Assembly (NCBI GenBank): GCA_964344625.1
Contig: CAYFNZ010000038.1
Location: 1-9,693 of the forward strand
Source of the DNA: JAAYEL01 sp964344625
GTDB lineage: Bacteria; Bacillota; Clostridia; Tissierellales; Peptoniphilaceae
Length of the DNA: 9,693 bases
Reading direction: 5' to 3'
How positions within the stretch are numbered: the stretch's first letter is position 1; each line of letters starts with the position of its first letter. Shown in pieces: positions 1-7,983 of this stretch. A program made the position numbers and the translations under genes. Below the pieces are notes generated by a model that searched no databases, had not been told where the DNA came from, and saw only the letters and a program-made list of their open reading frames with translations.

Positions 1-33
1 TATTACCCAAGTAGGCTCAGATATTCAAATTAA

Positions 34-110
34 AAAGGGGCTGTTGCAAAATATCAAAAAAAAAGTAGTATTACAGAATGATTTTTAGTCATTCTGCAAC
101 ACTACCCTTT
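34..110. repeat. Short imperfect inverted repeat, MITE-like, with IS-end-like terminus
   Basis: The left arm (34-52, AAAGGGGCTGTTGCAAAAT) and the reverse complement of the right arm (91-110, AAAGGGTAGTGTTGCAGAAT) agree at about 16 of 20 aligned positions. They share AAAGGG, TGTTGCA and a final AAT, and enclose about 38 nt. The outer sequence GGGGCTGTTGCAAAA recalls the ends of several IS families in Firmicutes (IS1182/IS6-like, from memory). No transposase is present and the element is only 77 bp, so a MITE or decayed IS end are possible readings. TTAAAAA occurs at 30-36 and 114-120, but the sequence is too AT-rich and the placement too asymmetric to call a target-site duplication. The operon terminator lies inside the element and shares its right arm. 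Confidence 0.35.
56..105 (-). terminator. Rho-independent terminator of the tadA-to-DUF1622 operon
   Basis: Read on the minus strand, GTAGT and ACTAC (plus-strand 101-105 and 65-69) and CAGAATGA/TCATTCTG (89-96 and 74-81) pair around a 7-nt loop at 82-88. The two A-C mismatches seen on the plus strand become G-U pairs in the minus-strand RNA, giving a continuous stem of about 17 bp. A run of nine T residues (56-64 read in reverse) follows directly. The stem starts 15 nt past the DUF1622 stop codon. Orientation is clear because the plus strand has neither the wobble pairs nor a T-tract. Confidence 0.88.
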
Positions 111-120
111 ATCTTAAAAA

Positions 121-465
121 TTATACCTCGCAAGTTGCTTGCTTTATTTCCCAGTAGATTATAAAGGTGATAATACCTCTTAAAACTACTATTGAGCCAA
201 CTATTATTAATTCACTGGTATCCCTTATAAGCACTGTTTTTATTATTTCGGCACCAAGCTTAAATTGTAGGGCTGTTGCCAAGGATTCACCTAAAAGGAT
301 TTTGAAATTAACGTCCCTAAAGTCCATCTTTACGTGGATTAATTGAATCAAGGCCTTAATACTACCATAAATTATAAAGATTATCCCAATAATCTCTAGA
401 CAAACTATGGAGAAATTTGCAACTGCTTCCAAATAAAACTCCAAAGTATGCGTTATATTACCCAC
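121..465 (-). CDS. Small DUF1622-type membrane protein
   Basis: A 114-residue, mostly hydrophobic protein resembling the DUF1622 family of small bacterial membrane proteins, whose function is unknown. Visible membrane segments are about residues 17-42 (rich in Ile/Leu) and 85-107, with a weaker amphipathic helix near 62-80 containing LATALQFKLGAEI. The basic loop after the first segment (VKMDFRDVNFK) is typical of the family and suggests a cytoplasmic side. Length is normal for the family. The start is a GTG codon preceded by GGGGGG (473-478) at a 7-nt spacing; a nearby ATG at 470-472 is in another frame and stops after four codons. It is the last gene before the terminator, 27 nt after the CofE-like gene. 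Family assignment is from recognition of the sequence pattern; no role can be inferred from context. Confidence 0.78.
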   Translation of the reverse strand: MGNITHTLEFYLEAVANFSIVCLEIIGIIFIIYGSIKALIQLIHVKMDFRDVNFKILLGESLATALQFKLGAEIIKTVLIRDTSELIIVGSIVVLRGIITFIIYWEIKQATCEV

Positions 466-492
466 TATCCATCCCCCCGTTATAAAAATATT

Positions 493-1677
493 TTATTCGT
501 TTGAATAATTGTCAAAATATCCTTTGATATAAACTACAGGTGTTCCCTTGTCTCCAGAACCACTTACCAAGTCGCATAATGATCCGATAAGGTCGGTAAT
601 CTTTCTAGGAGTAGTTCCAAGTCTTTCAGCTGTATCAAGCTCTTGATTCTTTGATACAATCTTTGATTTCATAGCTTGAATAGCTTCTTCACCTGACAAG
701 TGCTTTAAGTCGTTGTCAGCTAGGTACTTTAATTTTACTTCGTTAGGCACGCCTTCAAGTCCATCTGTATAGCCAGGTGAAACTACAGGGTCTGCCAATT
801 CCCAAATTCTTCCGATTGGGTCTTTAAATGCCCCGTCCCCATAAACTAGGGTTTCAATCCTAACACCAGTCCTCTTTGCAATTGCATCTTGAAGATTGTC
901 TACAAAGTCCTTGGCATCCCTAGGGAAAAGCTTTAGGCTTTCACCTGAAGAAAGGTTGGAACCATATAGGCCGTAATCAGGGTTAAAGCCGCTTCCATTT
1001 ATTGGTTCAGACATGATATCTCTTAGAGATAGAACTTTTTCAATGCCCTTTTTAGTAAAGAATTCCTTAAGGTATTCTTCATCGTGGATATTTGCTATAA
1101 GTATGGCCTTTGATCTTTCTGCTATGTCGTCAAGGTTGTTACTAAATAGGATTTCTATATTGTCATTAATAGCCATAGACTTATATAATTCAACATAGTT
1201 TACGCCTGTAAATGGGTGTAGGTACATGTCTCCTAATAGGTCCATATAGTCTTTTTCTGTCAAGGTATCCTTGTAGATATTAATATTTTTCCTCATGATT
1301 TCATACCTGTCCATGATGGAGTTTCCTACTTCATCGGAAGGATATGATAAAAATATCTTAATCTTCTTACCAGAAAGGGCAATTGCCTTTAGGATATTTG
1401 AAAATCTATTTCTTGAAAGAATTGGAGCAACTATACTTATTTCATCATCGAATTTCTTATTTATATCTTCTTTGATGTCATCCAAGCTGACATAGTTTCC
1501 TTGAGCCCTTGCTAGAAGGGATTCTGTAACACCCAAAACGTCTTTTTCATCTAACTTGATGTCGTATTGGTCTACGAATTTTTCAAAAACTTCAGCTATG
1601 GTTTCTACCAAGTCATCCCCTTTTTTAATTATTGGAAGTCTAACCCCCATTGCATTAGTACCTATTAATCTATCCAT
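493..1677 (-). CDS. CofE-like coenzyme F420-0:L-glutamate ligase homologue
   Basis: A 394-residue protein that resembles the F420-0:gamma-glutamyl ligase (CofE/FbiB) fold. Recognisable parts are the N-terminal TNAMGVRLPIIKKGDDL (7-23), the strand-helix DVLGVTESLLARAQG (46-60), and the conserved block YGDGAFKDPIGRIWE (279-293), which in CofE lies near the metal/nucleotide site. It is much longer than archaeal CofE (about 250 residues), with extra sequence around 95-220 and a C-terminal tail after 310 ending in a Gly/Ser-rich turn (SGSGDKGTP). Homologues of this length in Firmicutes are usually named F420-0 ligase by domain only. These bacteria are not known to make F420, so the true substrate is uncertain; an amide-ligation reaction on another acceptor is possible. 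The ATG has AGGAGG 5 nt upstream, overlapping the pyk stop codon, so it is likely co-translated with pyruvate kinase. Confidence 0.62.
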   Translation of the reverse strand: MDRLIGTNAMGVRLPIIKKGDDLVETIAEVFEKFVDQYDIKLDEKDVLGVTESLLARAQGNYVSLDDIKEDINKKFDDEISIVAPILSRNRFSNILKAIALSGKKIKIFLSYPSDEVGNSIMDRYEIMRKNINIYKDTLTEKDYMDLLGDMYLHPFTGVNYVELYKSMAINDNIEILFSNNLDDIAERSKAILIANIHDEEYLKEFFTKKGIEKVLSLRDIMSEPINGSGFNPDYGLYGSNLSSGESLKLFPRDAKDFVDNLQDAIAKRTGVRIETLVYGDGAFKDPIGRIWELADPVVSPGYTDGLEGVPNEVKLKYLADNDLKHLSGEEAIQAMKSKIVSKNQELDTAERLGTTPRKITDLIGSLCDLVSGSGDKGTPVVYIKGYFDNYSNE

Positions 1678-1681
1678 ACTT

Positions 1682-1688
1682 CCTCCTA
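1682..1688 (-). promoter_or_regulatory. Shine-Dalgarno of CofE-like gene fused to pyk stop codon
   Basis: On the minus strand the junction reads TAGGAGGAAGTATG. The last two bases of the pyk TAG stop are the first two of the AGGAGG ribosome site, and the ATG follows after 5 nt. Ribosomes finishing pyk therefore sit on the start site of the next gene, which favours coupled translation. It also fixes the 1677 start. Confidence 0.85.
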
Positions 1689-3443
1689 AATTACCTTAGC
1701 AGCTCCATCATAGACAATTCCAGATATAGCATCTAAGGTTATGATTTGACCATCTTCTACTTCGCCCATTAGGTAGTTAATTCCTATTATGGCAGGTTTT
1801 TTGTAATGTATTGCAGCAATAGCGCCATGGGATGTTAGACCACCCTCTTCAACTATGATTCCTGAAGCCCTTTCTATATATGGAGAAAGGTCAGCATCAG
1901 AATACTTAGCCACAATAATATCACCATCTATAAACTTATCTTTTATTTCTTCTGCACTTGAACCCTTGCAGACCCTACCTACTACTGACCCCTTGCCTAT
2001 AGCTGTACCTTGCAAGATTACCTTGCCCACCGTATGTACCTTTATAAGGTTGGTTGATCCACCAACTCCAGCAGGTATACCAGCTGTCAAGACAATTAAT
2101 TCGCCTTCAAATATCAAGCCAGCTCTTAGAGAAGAATAAATTGAAGAATCTATCAATTCATCTGTATGTTCAACCGCCTTAGTAATTACAGGGTAAGCTC
2201 CCCATACCAAGGAAAGTTCTCTTGCAACCCTTTCATTTGGGGTTGCTGCTGCGATAGTCATAATAGGTCTAAATTTAGAAATAGCCCTAGCTGTAGCCCC
2301 AGATGAGGTTGCCGCAACAATACCATTGGCCTTTAATTTTTCTGAAATTTGCTTTACAGACATAGCTATTACGTTGGTAGTATCTTCTTCTACCCAGTCT
2401 TTTCTTTGGTCCATTGAAAGCTTGAAATCTTCAGAAGCTTCGATATTTTCAGCAATTTTCACCATTTGCATTACAGATTCTAAAGGATATTTACCAGCTG
2501 CAGTTTCACCTGAAAGCATGATAGCATCGGATCCGTCAAGGATAGCATTGGCCACGTCACTTACTTCAGCCCTTGTTGGTCTTGGGTTTCTAATCATAGA
2601 ATCAAGCATTTGGGTAGCAGTAATTACAGGCTTACCAACTAAGTTTGTCTTTCTAATTATTTCTTTTTGTACAAGAGGTATTTGTTCGTTGGAAACTTCA
2701 ACTCCCAAGTCCCCCCTAGCAACCATGATTCCGTCTGAAACTTCAAGGATTTCATCAAGGTTTTCAACCCCTTGTTGGTTTTCAATCTTGGAAATTACCT
2801 TTATATCTTGGCCGCCATTTTCTTCCAAGACCTTCTTAACATTTAAGACGTCTTGGGCAGATCTTACAAATGATGCAGCGATAAAATCTACTTCATTTTC
2901 TATACCGAATTTAATATCATCTATATCCTTTTGAACTAGGGAAGGAAGGTTAATCTTAACATTTGGGACATTTACGCCCTTTCTATCCTTAAGCTCCCCA
3001 TAGTTTACAACCTTGGTAACTATATCCGTACCATCAACTATGTCTTCAACTATAAATTCAACAAGGCCGTCATCGATAAGGATTCTTGACCCAACTGTCA
3101 CGTCATTTGGAAGGCCATCATAAGAGATTGAAACTATGGATTGGTCGCCAATTATATCTCTTGTAGTCAAGATGAACTTGTCACCAGGCTTAAGGTTAAT
3201 TGGGTTTTCTTTAAACTTACCAATTCTGATTTCAGGTCCCTTCAAGTCGACCATGATACCGATGTGCTTATCTAGCTCTTTTCTAACTTTTTTAATAGTG
3301 CTTATCCTTTGAAAATGCTCCTCATGGTCACCGTGTGAAAAGTTCAAACGGCAGACATTCATGCCTGTTGCCATGAGCCTACGAAGCATGTCTTCTGACT
3401 CTGAAGAAGGACCAATCGTACAAACAATTTTTGTCTTTTTCAT
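1686..3443 (-). CDS. pyk: Pyruvate kinase with C-terminal PEP-mobile domain
   Basis: Catalyses phosphoenolpyruvate + ADP to pyruvate + ATP, the last step of glycolysis, in the cytoplasm. The 585-residue length fits the Bacillus/Clostridium form (catalytic core plus about 110 extra residues). Motifs in order: RLNFSHG (32-38), DLKGPEIRIG (66-75), ISKIENQQGVENLDEI (217-232) with the catalytic Lys at 219, MVARGDLGVE (240-249), and TATQMLDSMIRNPRPTRAE (275-293) followed by the SGETAAGKYP block (311-320). The C-terminal domain from about 475 carries GGLTSHGAIAA (534-544), the PEP-utiliser swivelling-domain motif; in pyruvate kinases this domain is regulatory or structural rather than a phosphohistidine carrier. 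The cation-site residues are a mixed set (see findings). ATG is preceded by AAGGAGA at good spacing. It lies 16 nt after pfkA. Confidence 0.97.
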   Translation of the reverse strand: MKKTKIVCTIGPSSESEDMLRRLMATGMNVCRLNFSHGDHEEHFQRISTIKKVRKELDKHIGIMVDLKGPEIRIGKFKENPINLKPGDKFILTTRDIIGDQSIVSISYDGLPNDVTVGSRILIDDGLVEFIVEDIVDGTDIVTKVVNYGELKDRKGVNVPNVKINLPSLVQKDIDDIKFGIENEVDFIAASFVRSAQDVLNVKKVLEENGGQDIKVISKIENQQGVENLDEILEVSDGIMVARGDLGVEVSNEQIPLVQKEIIRKTNLVGKPVITATQMLDSMIRNPRPTRAEVSDVANAILDGSDAIMLSGETAAGKYPLESVMQMVKIAENIEASEDFKLSMDQRKDWVEEDTTNVIAMSVKQISEKLKANGIVAATSSGATARAISKFRPIMTIAAATPNERVARELSLVWGAYPVITKAVEHTDELIDSSIYSSLRAGLIFEGELIVLTAGIPAGVGGSTNLIKVHTVGKVILQGTAIGKGSVVGRVCKGSSAEEIKDKFIDGDIIVAKYSDADLSPYIERASGIIVEEGGLTSHGAIAAIHYKKPAIIGINYLMGEVEDGQIITLDAISGIVYDGAAKVI

Positions 3444-3459
3444 AGTATCTCCTTAGTTT

Positions 3460-4419
3460 TTAATTTGAAAGCATAGTAGCTATAGTGTAAAGCTCTCCAT
3501 CAAAAATCTTTTTCATATTAACAGCTTCTGTGATTGGCATTTCAAATACGCTTCCATTTTTAATGCCCACTGCTAAAGAAGATTTTCCTTCGATTAATAA
3601 TTCTACAGCCCTTGTTCCAAGTCTATTAGCTAGCAATACGTCTTGAGCTGATGGTGAACCACCCCTTTGAACGTGGCCTAAAACTGTAACCTTGGTATCA
3701 ACACCAGTAGTTTCCTTAATTTCCTTAGCGATTTCATAGGAGTTTCCAACGCCTTCTGCAACCACGATTATGTGGTGAAGTTTGCCTCTTTTTCTTCCCC
3801 TTAAAACCTTGTTTGTTACCATCTTCATATCCAAGCTTATTTCTGGAACTAAAATACTTTCAGCACCCCCACATAAGCCTGCATATAGGGCTATATCTCC
3901 ACAGTTTCTTCCCATTACTTCAACTACATTGCCCCTGCCGTGAGAACTTGATGTATCTCTAAGCTTGCCAATAGCGTCAATAACGGTTTCTACGGCTGTG
4001 TTAAAGCCGATTGTGTAGTCTGTAAAGCCCATGTCATTATCTATAGTACATGGAATCCCCATGGTCATGATGCCTAGGTTGTGAAGAGCATTGGCCCCCA
4101 TAAATGAGCCATCTCCACCTAAAACAACTATCCCATCAATTCCATATTCTTTTATTACATCTCTTGCCTTTTTTTGTCCTTCAGGAGTTTTAAAATCCAT
4201 TGACCTAGCTGAGCCTAAAATAGTACCGCCCTTGTGAATGATATCTGCTACAGAAGAAACATTCATCTCGTAAATATCACCCTTAATCAAGCCATCGTAG
4301 CCATTTCTGATTCCCTTAACTCTTAAGCCATTGGCAAATGCTGTACGAGCAACCGCCCTGATAGCAGCGTTCATGCCTGGCGCATCTCCTCCTGAAGTTA
4401 ATATCCCAATAGTTTTCAT
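3460..4419 (-). CDS. pfkA: ATP-dependent 6-phosphofructokinase
   Basis: Phosphorylates fructose 6-phosphate to fructose 1,6-bisphosphate with ATP, the committed step of glycolysis; family members are cytoplasmic tetramers. The 319-residue length is standard and the protein aligns without gaps to Geobacillus stearothermophilus numbering. Motifs: TSGGDAPGMNAAIR (8-21), GTILGSARS (65-73, Arg72), GGDGS (101-105; Gly104 marks ATP rather than PPi use), TIDND (125-129, catalytic Asp127), MGRNCGD (169-175), and GHVQRGG (248-254, His249 and Arg252). Allosteric-site residues known from the bacterial enzyme are kept (Arg21, Arg25, Asp59, Arg154, Glu187, Arg211, Lys213), suggesting ADP/PEP control. Two positions differ from the textbook enzyme: Cys124 in place of Gly and Lys243 in place of Arg. 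It sits 9 nt after dnaE and 16 nt before pyk, so the two controlling glycolytic kinases are made together. Confidence 0.97.
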   Translation of the reverse strand: MKTIGILTSGGDAPGMNAAIRAVARTAFANGLRVKGIRNGYDGLIKGDIYEMNVSSVADIIHKGGTILGSARSMDFKTPEGQKKARDVIKEYGIDGIVVLGGDGSFMGANALHNLGIMTMGIPCTIDNDMGFTDYTIGFNTAVETVIDAIGKLRDTSSSHGRGNVVEVMGRNCGDIALYAGLCGGAESILVPEISLDMKMVTNKVLRGRKRGKLHHIIVVAEGVGNSYEIAKEIKETTGVDTKVTVLGHVQRGGSPSAQDVLLANRLGTRAVELLIEGKSSLAVGIKNGSVFEMPITEAVNMKKIFDGELYTIATMLSN

Positions 4420-4424
4420 AATTA

Positions 4425-4431
4425 CCCCCTA
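4425..4431 (-). promoter_or_regulatory. Shine-Dalgarno of pfkA fused to dnaE stop codon
   Basis: The minus strand reads TAGGGGGTAATTATG. The dnaE TAG stop supplies the AG of an AGGGGG ribosome site, 5 nt before the pfkA ATG. The site is slightly off consensus (GGGGG rather than GGAGG). It is the same stop/SD fusion as at the pyk junction and supports coupled translation. Confidence 0.8.
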
Positions 4432-7400
4432 TAATTTTACCTTAACATTATCCTTACCTAAATATTCAAATAGGTCTTCAATCAGCTTGGAGTCCCTAAG
4501 ACTTACAAACAAATCTTTCTTTAATGTCCTAGATATATTCAAGTCACTAAAGTAGACAACTACTTTAGCCTCACCAGGATATTTTATCAAAATTTCTCTT
4601 AATTTTGAATAGAAAGCTTGATTTTTCAACCTTAAATAGAGAATTTGCCCCTCCCTATCTATAAAATCCCTAGGTATATCCTCTTTTACAAGGTCATATT
4701 TTTTCGATGACTCTTTAATCCTATCAAGCCTATTAGGGTTCATATCAAAATTAGGTCCCAAGTGGTTATCTATAAGGTCCAGATTTTGAAGAATCATCTT
4801 GACATCTTCGACATCGGAAACCTGCAACTGCCCGTAAACATAGACAGGTTCATCCTCCTTGATTGCCCCCCTAAACTTTTTGTAAACATCCGGAAAGACT
4901 ACAACTTCGAACTCTCCATACAAGTCTTCAACAGACATGAAATTCATAAGCTTGTTATTTTTTGTATAGTATTCCTTAGTCTTATTGATAATGCCTGCCA
5001 TTACCACCCTCTTGCCGTCAAGCTTTTCAAGGTCATCACCCAAGCTGGCTAGGTCCAAGGTCGTATAGTCTATATGCCTTTCAGCAAGCTTGTAATATTC
5101 CTTAAACGGATGGTCAGTTATATAAATCCCCAAATATTCCTTTTCGTAATTAAGCAGGTCCTTTTTTGGAAATTCATCTATATTGGCCTTTTTCTCAATA
5201 ATTTCTTCTGAAGACCCCACCATGCTAAACATATCAGTTTGGCCGGCAAGATTTCTCCTGGCTGAAGAGTTTATAGAATCCAATAAGACCGAATACATAT
5301 AAAACATCTGTGACCTAAATAGGCCCAAGTCGTCCATAGCTCCAGAAAGTATCAGGGCTTCAATAGACTTTTTATTTACCCCGTGGTTGTCATATTTTAA
5401 CAGCCTTTCAAACATTTCTTTCATGCCCTTATATGGGCCATGGGCCCTTTCCTTGACTATGGTATCAATTATCTGGTAGCCTACGTTTTTTATAGCTGAA
5501 AGCCCCATCCTAATGGACTTTCCCTCTACAGAGAACTTTTTATAGGACTTGTTGACACTTGGTCCCAAGACCTTAATTCCCAGCTTCTTGGCCTCTTTAA
5601 TATAGAGTTGAACCTTTGCAGTATCCCCCATAACAGAACTTAAAAGGGCTGCAAAATATTCTGTAGGATAATAGGCCTTTAGCCAGGCTGTCTGCATGGC
5701 TACATAGGAATAAGCAGCCGAGTGCGACTTGTTAAATGCATACTTGGCAAAGTCTATCATCAAGTCATAAATCTTGTTGGCAGTCTTTTCATCAACCCCA
5801 TTTCTTATACAGCCTGGAACCAGGATTTTTCCGCCCTCGTCCAGCTTTCCATAGACGAAGTACTTCCTATTTTCCTCCATGACGGCCATATTCTTTTTCC
5901 CCATGGCACGCCTTAGATTATCGGCTTCCCCCAGACTAAAGCCAGCAAGTTTTTGCACGATTTGCATTACCTGCTCTTGAAAAACTATGACCCCATAGGT
6001 TACATCCAAGATATCTGAAAGCTTCTCATGGACATAGGTCACCTGGTCTGGATTGTGCCTGTATTTTATATAATTAGGAATCTCATTCATTGGGCCCGGC
6101 CTAAAAAGAGAATTGGCGGCTATCAAGTCGTCAAACCTCGAAGGCTTTAGCTCCTTCAAAAAGGCCCTCATGCCCTCTGATTCAAATTGGAAAATCCCTA
6201 TGGTCTCAGCATCATGAAAGAGCTTCATGGCCTTGGGGTCATTTTCATCGATTGAATTTATATCTACCTTTATCCCGTGAATCTTTTCTATAAAGTCTAT
6301 GGCATCCTTGATTACAGTAAGATTTCTAAGGCCCAAAAAGTCCATTTTTAATAGACCCAGCTCCTCAAGTTCAATCATGTTGTATTGGGTTGTAATCTGG
6401 TCTCCATTTCTAGACAAGGGAACAAATTCATCTACAGCCTTGCTGGCAATTACCACCCCCGCAGCATGGGTTGAGGTATGCCTTGGCATGCCTTCTACAG
6501 CCATGGCTGTATCTATTAAGGTCTTATTTACCTCATCTTTTTGGTATGAGTCCTTAAAGTCTGGTGATACTTCCAAAGCCTTGGCCAGGGTCATCCCAAT
6601 GGCTTGAGGGACTTGCTTGGCAATCTTATCCACCCTAGAATAGTCTATTTCCAAGGCCCTGCCCACATCCCTTATGGCATTTCTCGCTGCCATGGTACCA
6701 AAGGTCACTATCTGAGCAACCTTCTCATCTCCGTACTTCCTGTGGACATAGTCGATGACCTCATCCCTTCTCTCATAGCCAAAATCTATATCAATATCGG
6801 GCATGGACACCCTCTCCGGATTTAAGAATCTTTCGAAGAAGAGGTCATATTTTAAAGGATCTATGCCGGTTATGTCAAGGGCATAACTTACGATAGAACC
6901 TGCGGCAGACCCCCTGCCTGGCCCTACTGGAATACCTTCTTGCTTGGCATACCTAATAAAGTCCCAAACGATTAAGAAGTAGTCTATAAAGCCCATGGAC
7001 TCAATGGTATTTAGTTCAAATTCAGCTCTCGCCTCAATCTCCTTACTTACTTGGCCATATTTTTTTTCAAGGCCAGCAAAAACCAGCTCCCTTAAATACC
7101 TCGAATTCGTGTAGCCTTCAGGCAGGTCAAAATGAGGCAGCTTTAAGTTGTGAAATTCAAAATCGACATTGCAATTGTCCTTGATGTATTGGGTATTTTC
7201 AATGGCATTTTCATATTTAGAAAAAATCTCTTCCATCTCTTCAGGGCTTTTTAGATAGAATTGGTCATTGGGAAATCTCATCCTTTTTTCTTGATTAATG
7301 GTCGCCCCCGTTTGGATGCAAAGTAGGACATCGTGAATCTTATAGTCCTTTTTATTTGTAAAATGCACGTCATTTGTAGCTACCATTGGGATTCCCGTTT

Positions 7401-7983
7401 CCTTATGGATCCTTTCAAGCTCGATATTTACTCTTTTCTGCTCCATAAGGCCATGGTCTTGAAGCTCCAAAAAGAAATTGCCCTGGCCAAAAATATCTTG
7501 GTATTCCAAGCAAGCCTCCTTGGCCTGGTCATACTGGCCCTCCCTAAGCAGCCTAGGAATTTCCCCACCCAGACAGGCTGATAGGCAAAATATCCCAGAG
7601 CTGTACTTTCTTAAGACGGACTTGTCCACCCTAGGCTTGTAGTAAAAGCCATTTACATAGCCCTCGCTTACTATCTTTATTAAATTTTGATAACCCTCCT
7701 GGTCCTTTGCAAGCAAAATCAAATGGTGCCTAGTCTTATCATCCGGCCCCTTATCAAGGTAGGACCCCGGAGTCAAATAAACTTCACAGCCAATAATGGG
7801 CTTTATCCCCTTGGCCTTGGCCTTCTTGTAAAACTCAATCACCCCGAACATATTGCCATGGTCAGTTATAGCGACGCTATCCATGCCAAGCTCAAGGACC
7901 CTGTCAAGCATCTGGTCAATCTTTGCAAAACCATCTAAAAGACTGTATTGTGTATGTAAATGTAAATGTGTAAATCCAGCCAT
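4429..7983 (-). CDS. dnaE: DNA polymerase III alpha subunit, DnaE type
   Basis: A C-family replicative DNA polymerase. In Firmicutes that also carry PolC, DnaE typically extends RNA primers before hand-off. The 1184 residues show the usual order. First is a PHP domain (about 1-280) with HLHLHTQYSLLDG (6-18), TDHGNMFG (40-47), GCEVYL (65-70), CLSACLGGE (133-141) and TNDVHF (203-208). Next is the palm with GPGRGSAAGS (354-363), MPDIDIDF (394-401) and LLKMDFLGL (544-552, third catalytic Asp at 548). Then come the fingers with SLFRPGPMNEIP (625-636) and RRAMGKKN (691-698), and a helix-hairpin-helix region near 800-890. A beta-clamp-binding motif QTDMF lies at 915-919, and an OB fold at about 990-1070. 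The PHP metal ligands look complete. ATG overlaps the tadA stop by one base (TAATG), implying translational coupling. No frameshift is seen. Confidence 0.97.
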   Translation of the reverse strand: MAGFTHLHLHTQYSLLDGFAKIDQMLDRVLELGMDSVAITDHGNMFGVIEFYKKAKAKGIKPIIGCEVYLTPGSYLDKGPDDKTRHHLILLAKDQEGYQNLIKIVSEGYVNGFYYKPRVDKSVLRKYSSGIFCLSACLGGEIPRLLREGQYDQAKEACLEYQDIFGQGNFFLELQDHGLMEQKRVNIELERIHKETGIPMVATNDVHFTNKKDYKIHDVLLCIQTGATINQEKRMRFPNDQFYLKSPEEMEEIFSKYENAIENTQYIKDNCNVDFEFHNLKLPHFDLPEGYTNSRYLRELVFAGLEKKYGQVSKEIEARAEFELNTIESMGFIDYFLIVWDFIRYAKQEGIPVGPGRGSAAGSIVSYALDITGIDPLKYDLFFERFLNPERVSMPDIDIDFGYERRDEVIDYVHRKYGDEKVAQIVTFGTMAARNAIRDVGRALEIDYSRVDKIAKQVPQAIGMTLAKALEVSPDFKDSYQKDEVNKTLIDTAMAVEGMPRHTSTHAAGVVIASKAVDEFVPLSRNGDQITTQYNMIELEELGLLKMDFLGLRNLTVIKDAIDFIEKIHGIKVDINSIDENDPKAMKLFHDAETIGIFQFESEGMRAFLKELKPSRFDDLIAANSLFRPGPMNEIPNYIKYRHNPDQVTYVHEKLSDILDVTYGVIVFQEQVMQIVQKLAGFSLGEADNLRRAMGKKNMAVMEENRKYFVYGKLDEGGKILVPGCIRNGVDEKTANKIYDLMIDFAKYAFNKSHSAAYSYVAMQTAWLKAYYPTEYFAALLSSVMGDTAKVQLYIKEAKKLGIKVLGPSVNKSYKKFSVEGKSIRMGLSAIKNVGYQIIDTIVKERAHGPYKGMKEMFERLLKYDNHGVNKKSIEALILSGAMDDLGLFRSQMFYMYSVLLDSINSSARRNLAGQTDMFSMVGSSEEIIEKKANIDEFPKKDLLNYEKEYLGIYITDHPFKEYYKLAERHIDYTTLDLASLGDDLEKLDGKRVVMAGIINKTKEYYTKNNKLMNFMSVEDLYGEFEVVVFPDVYKKFRGAIKEDEPVYVYGQLQVSDVEDVKMILQNLDLIDNHLGPNFDMNPNRLDRIKESSKKYDLVKEDIPRDFIDREGQILYLRLKNQAFYSKLREILIKYPGEAKVVVYFSDLNISRTLKKDLFVSLRDSKLIEDLFEYLGKDNVKVKL

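Noticed and set aside
30..120. TTAAAAA direct repeats as a target-site duplication
   Set aside because: A 7-mer of A/T in AT-rich DNA is expected by chance, and the right copy is separated from the inverted-repeat end by a few bases.
2326..2934. 202-residue plus-strand open frame
   Set aside because: It lies wholly antisense to the conserved core of pyk, has no ribosome site and no recognisable domain; it is a shadow of pyk codon use.
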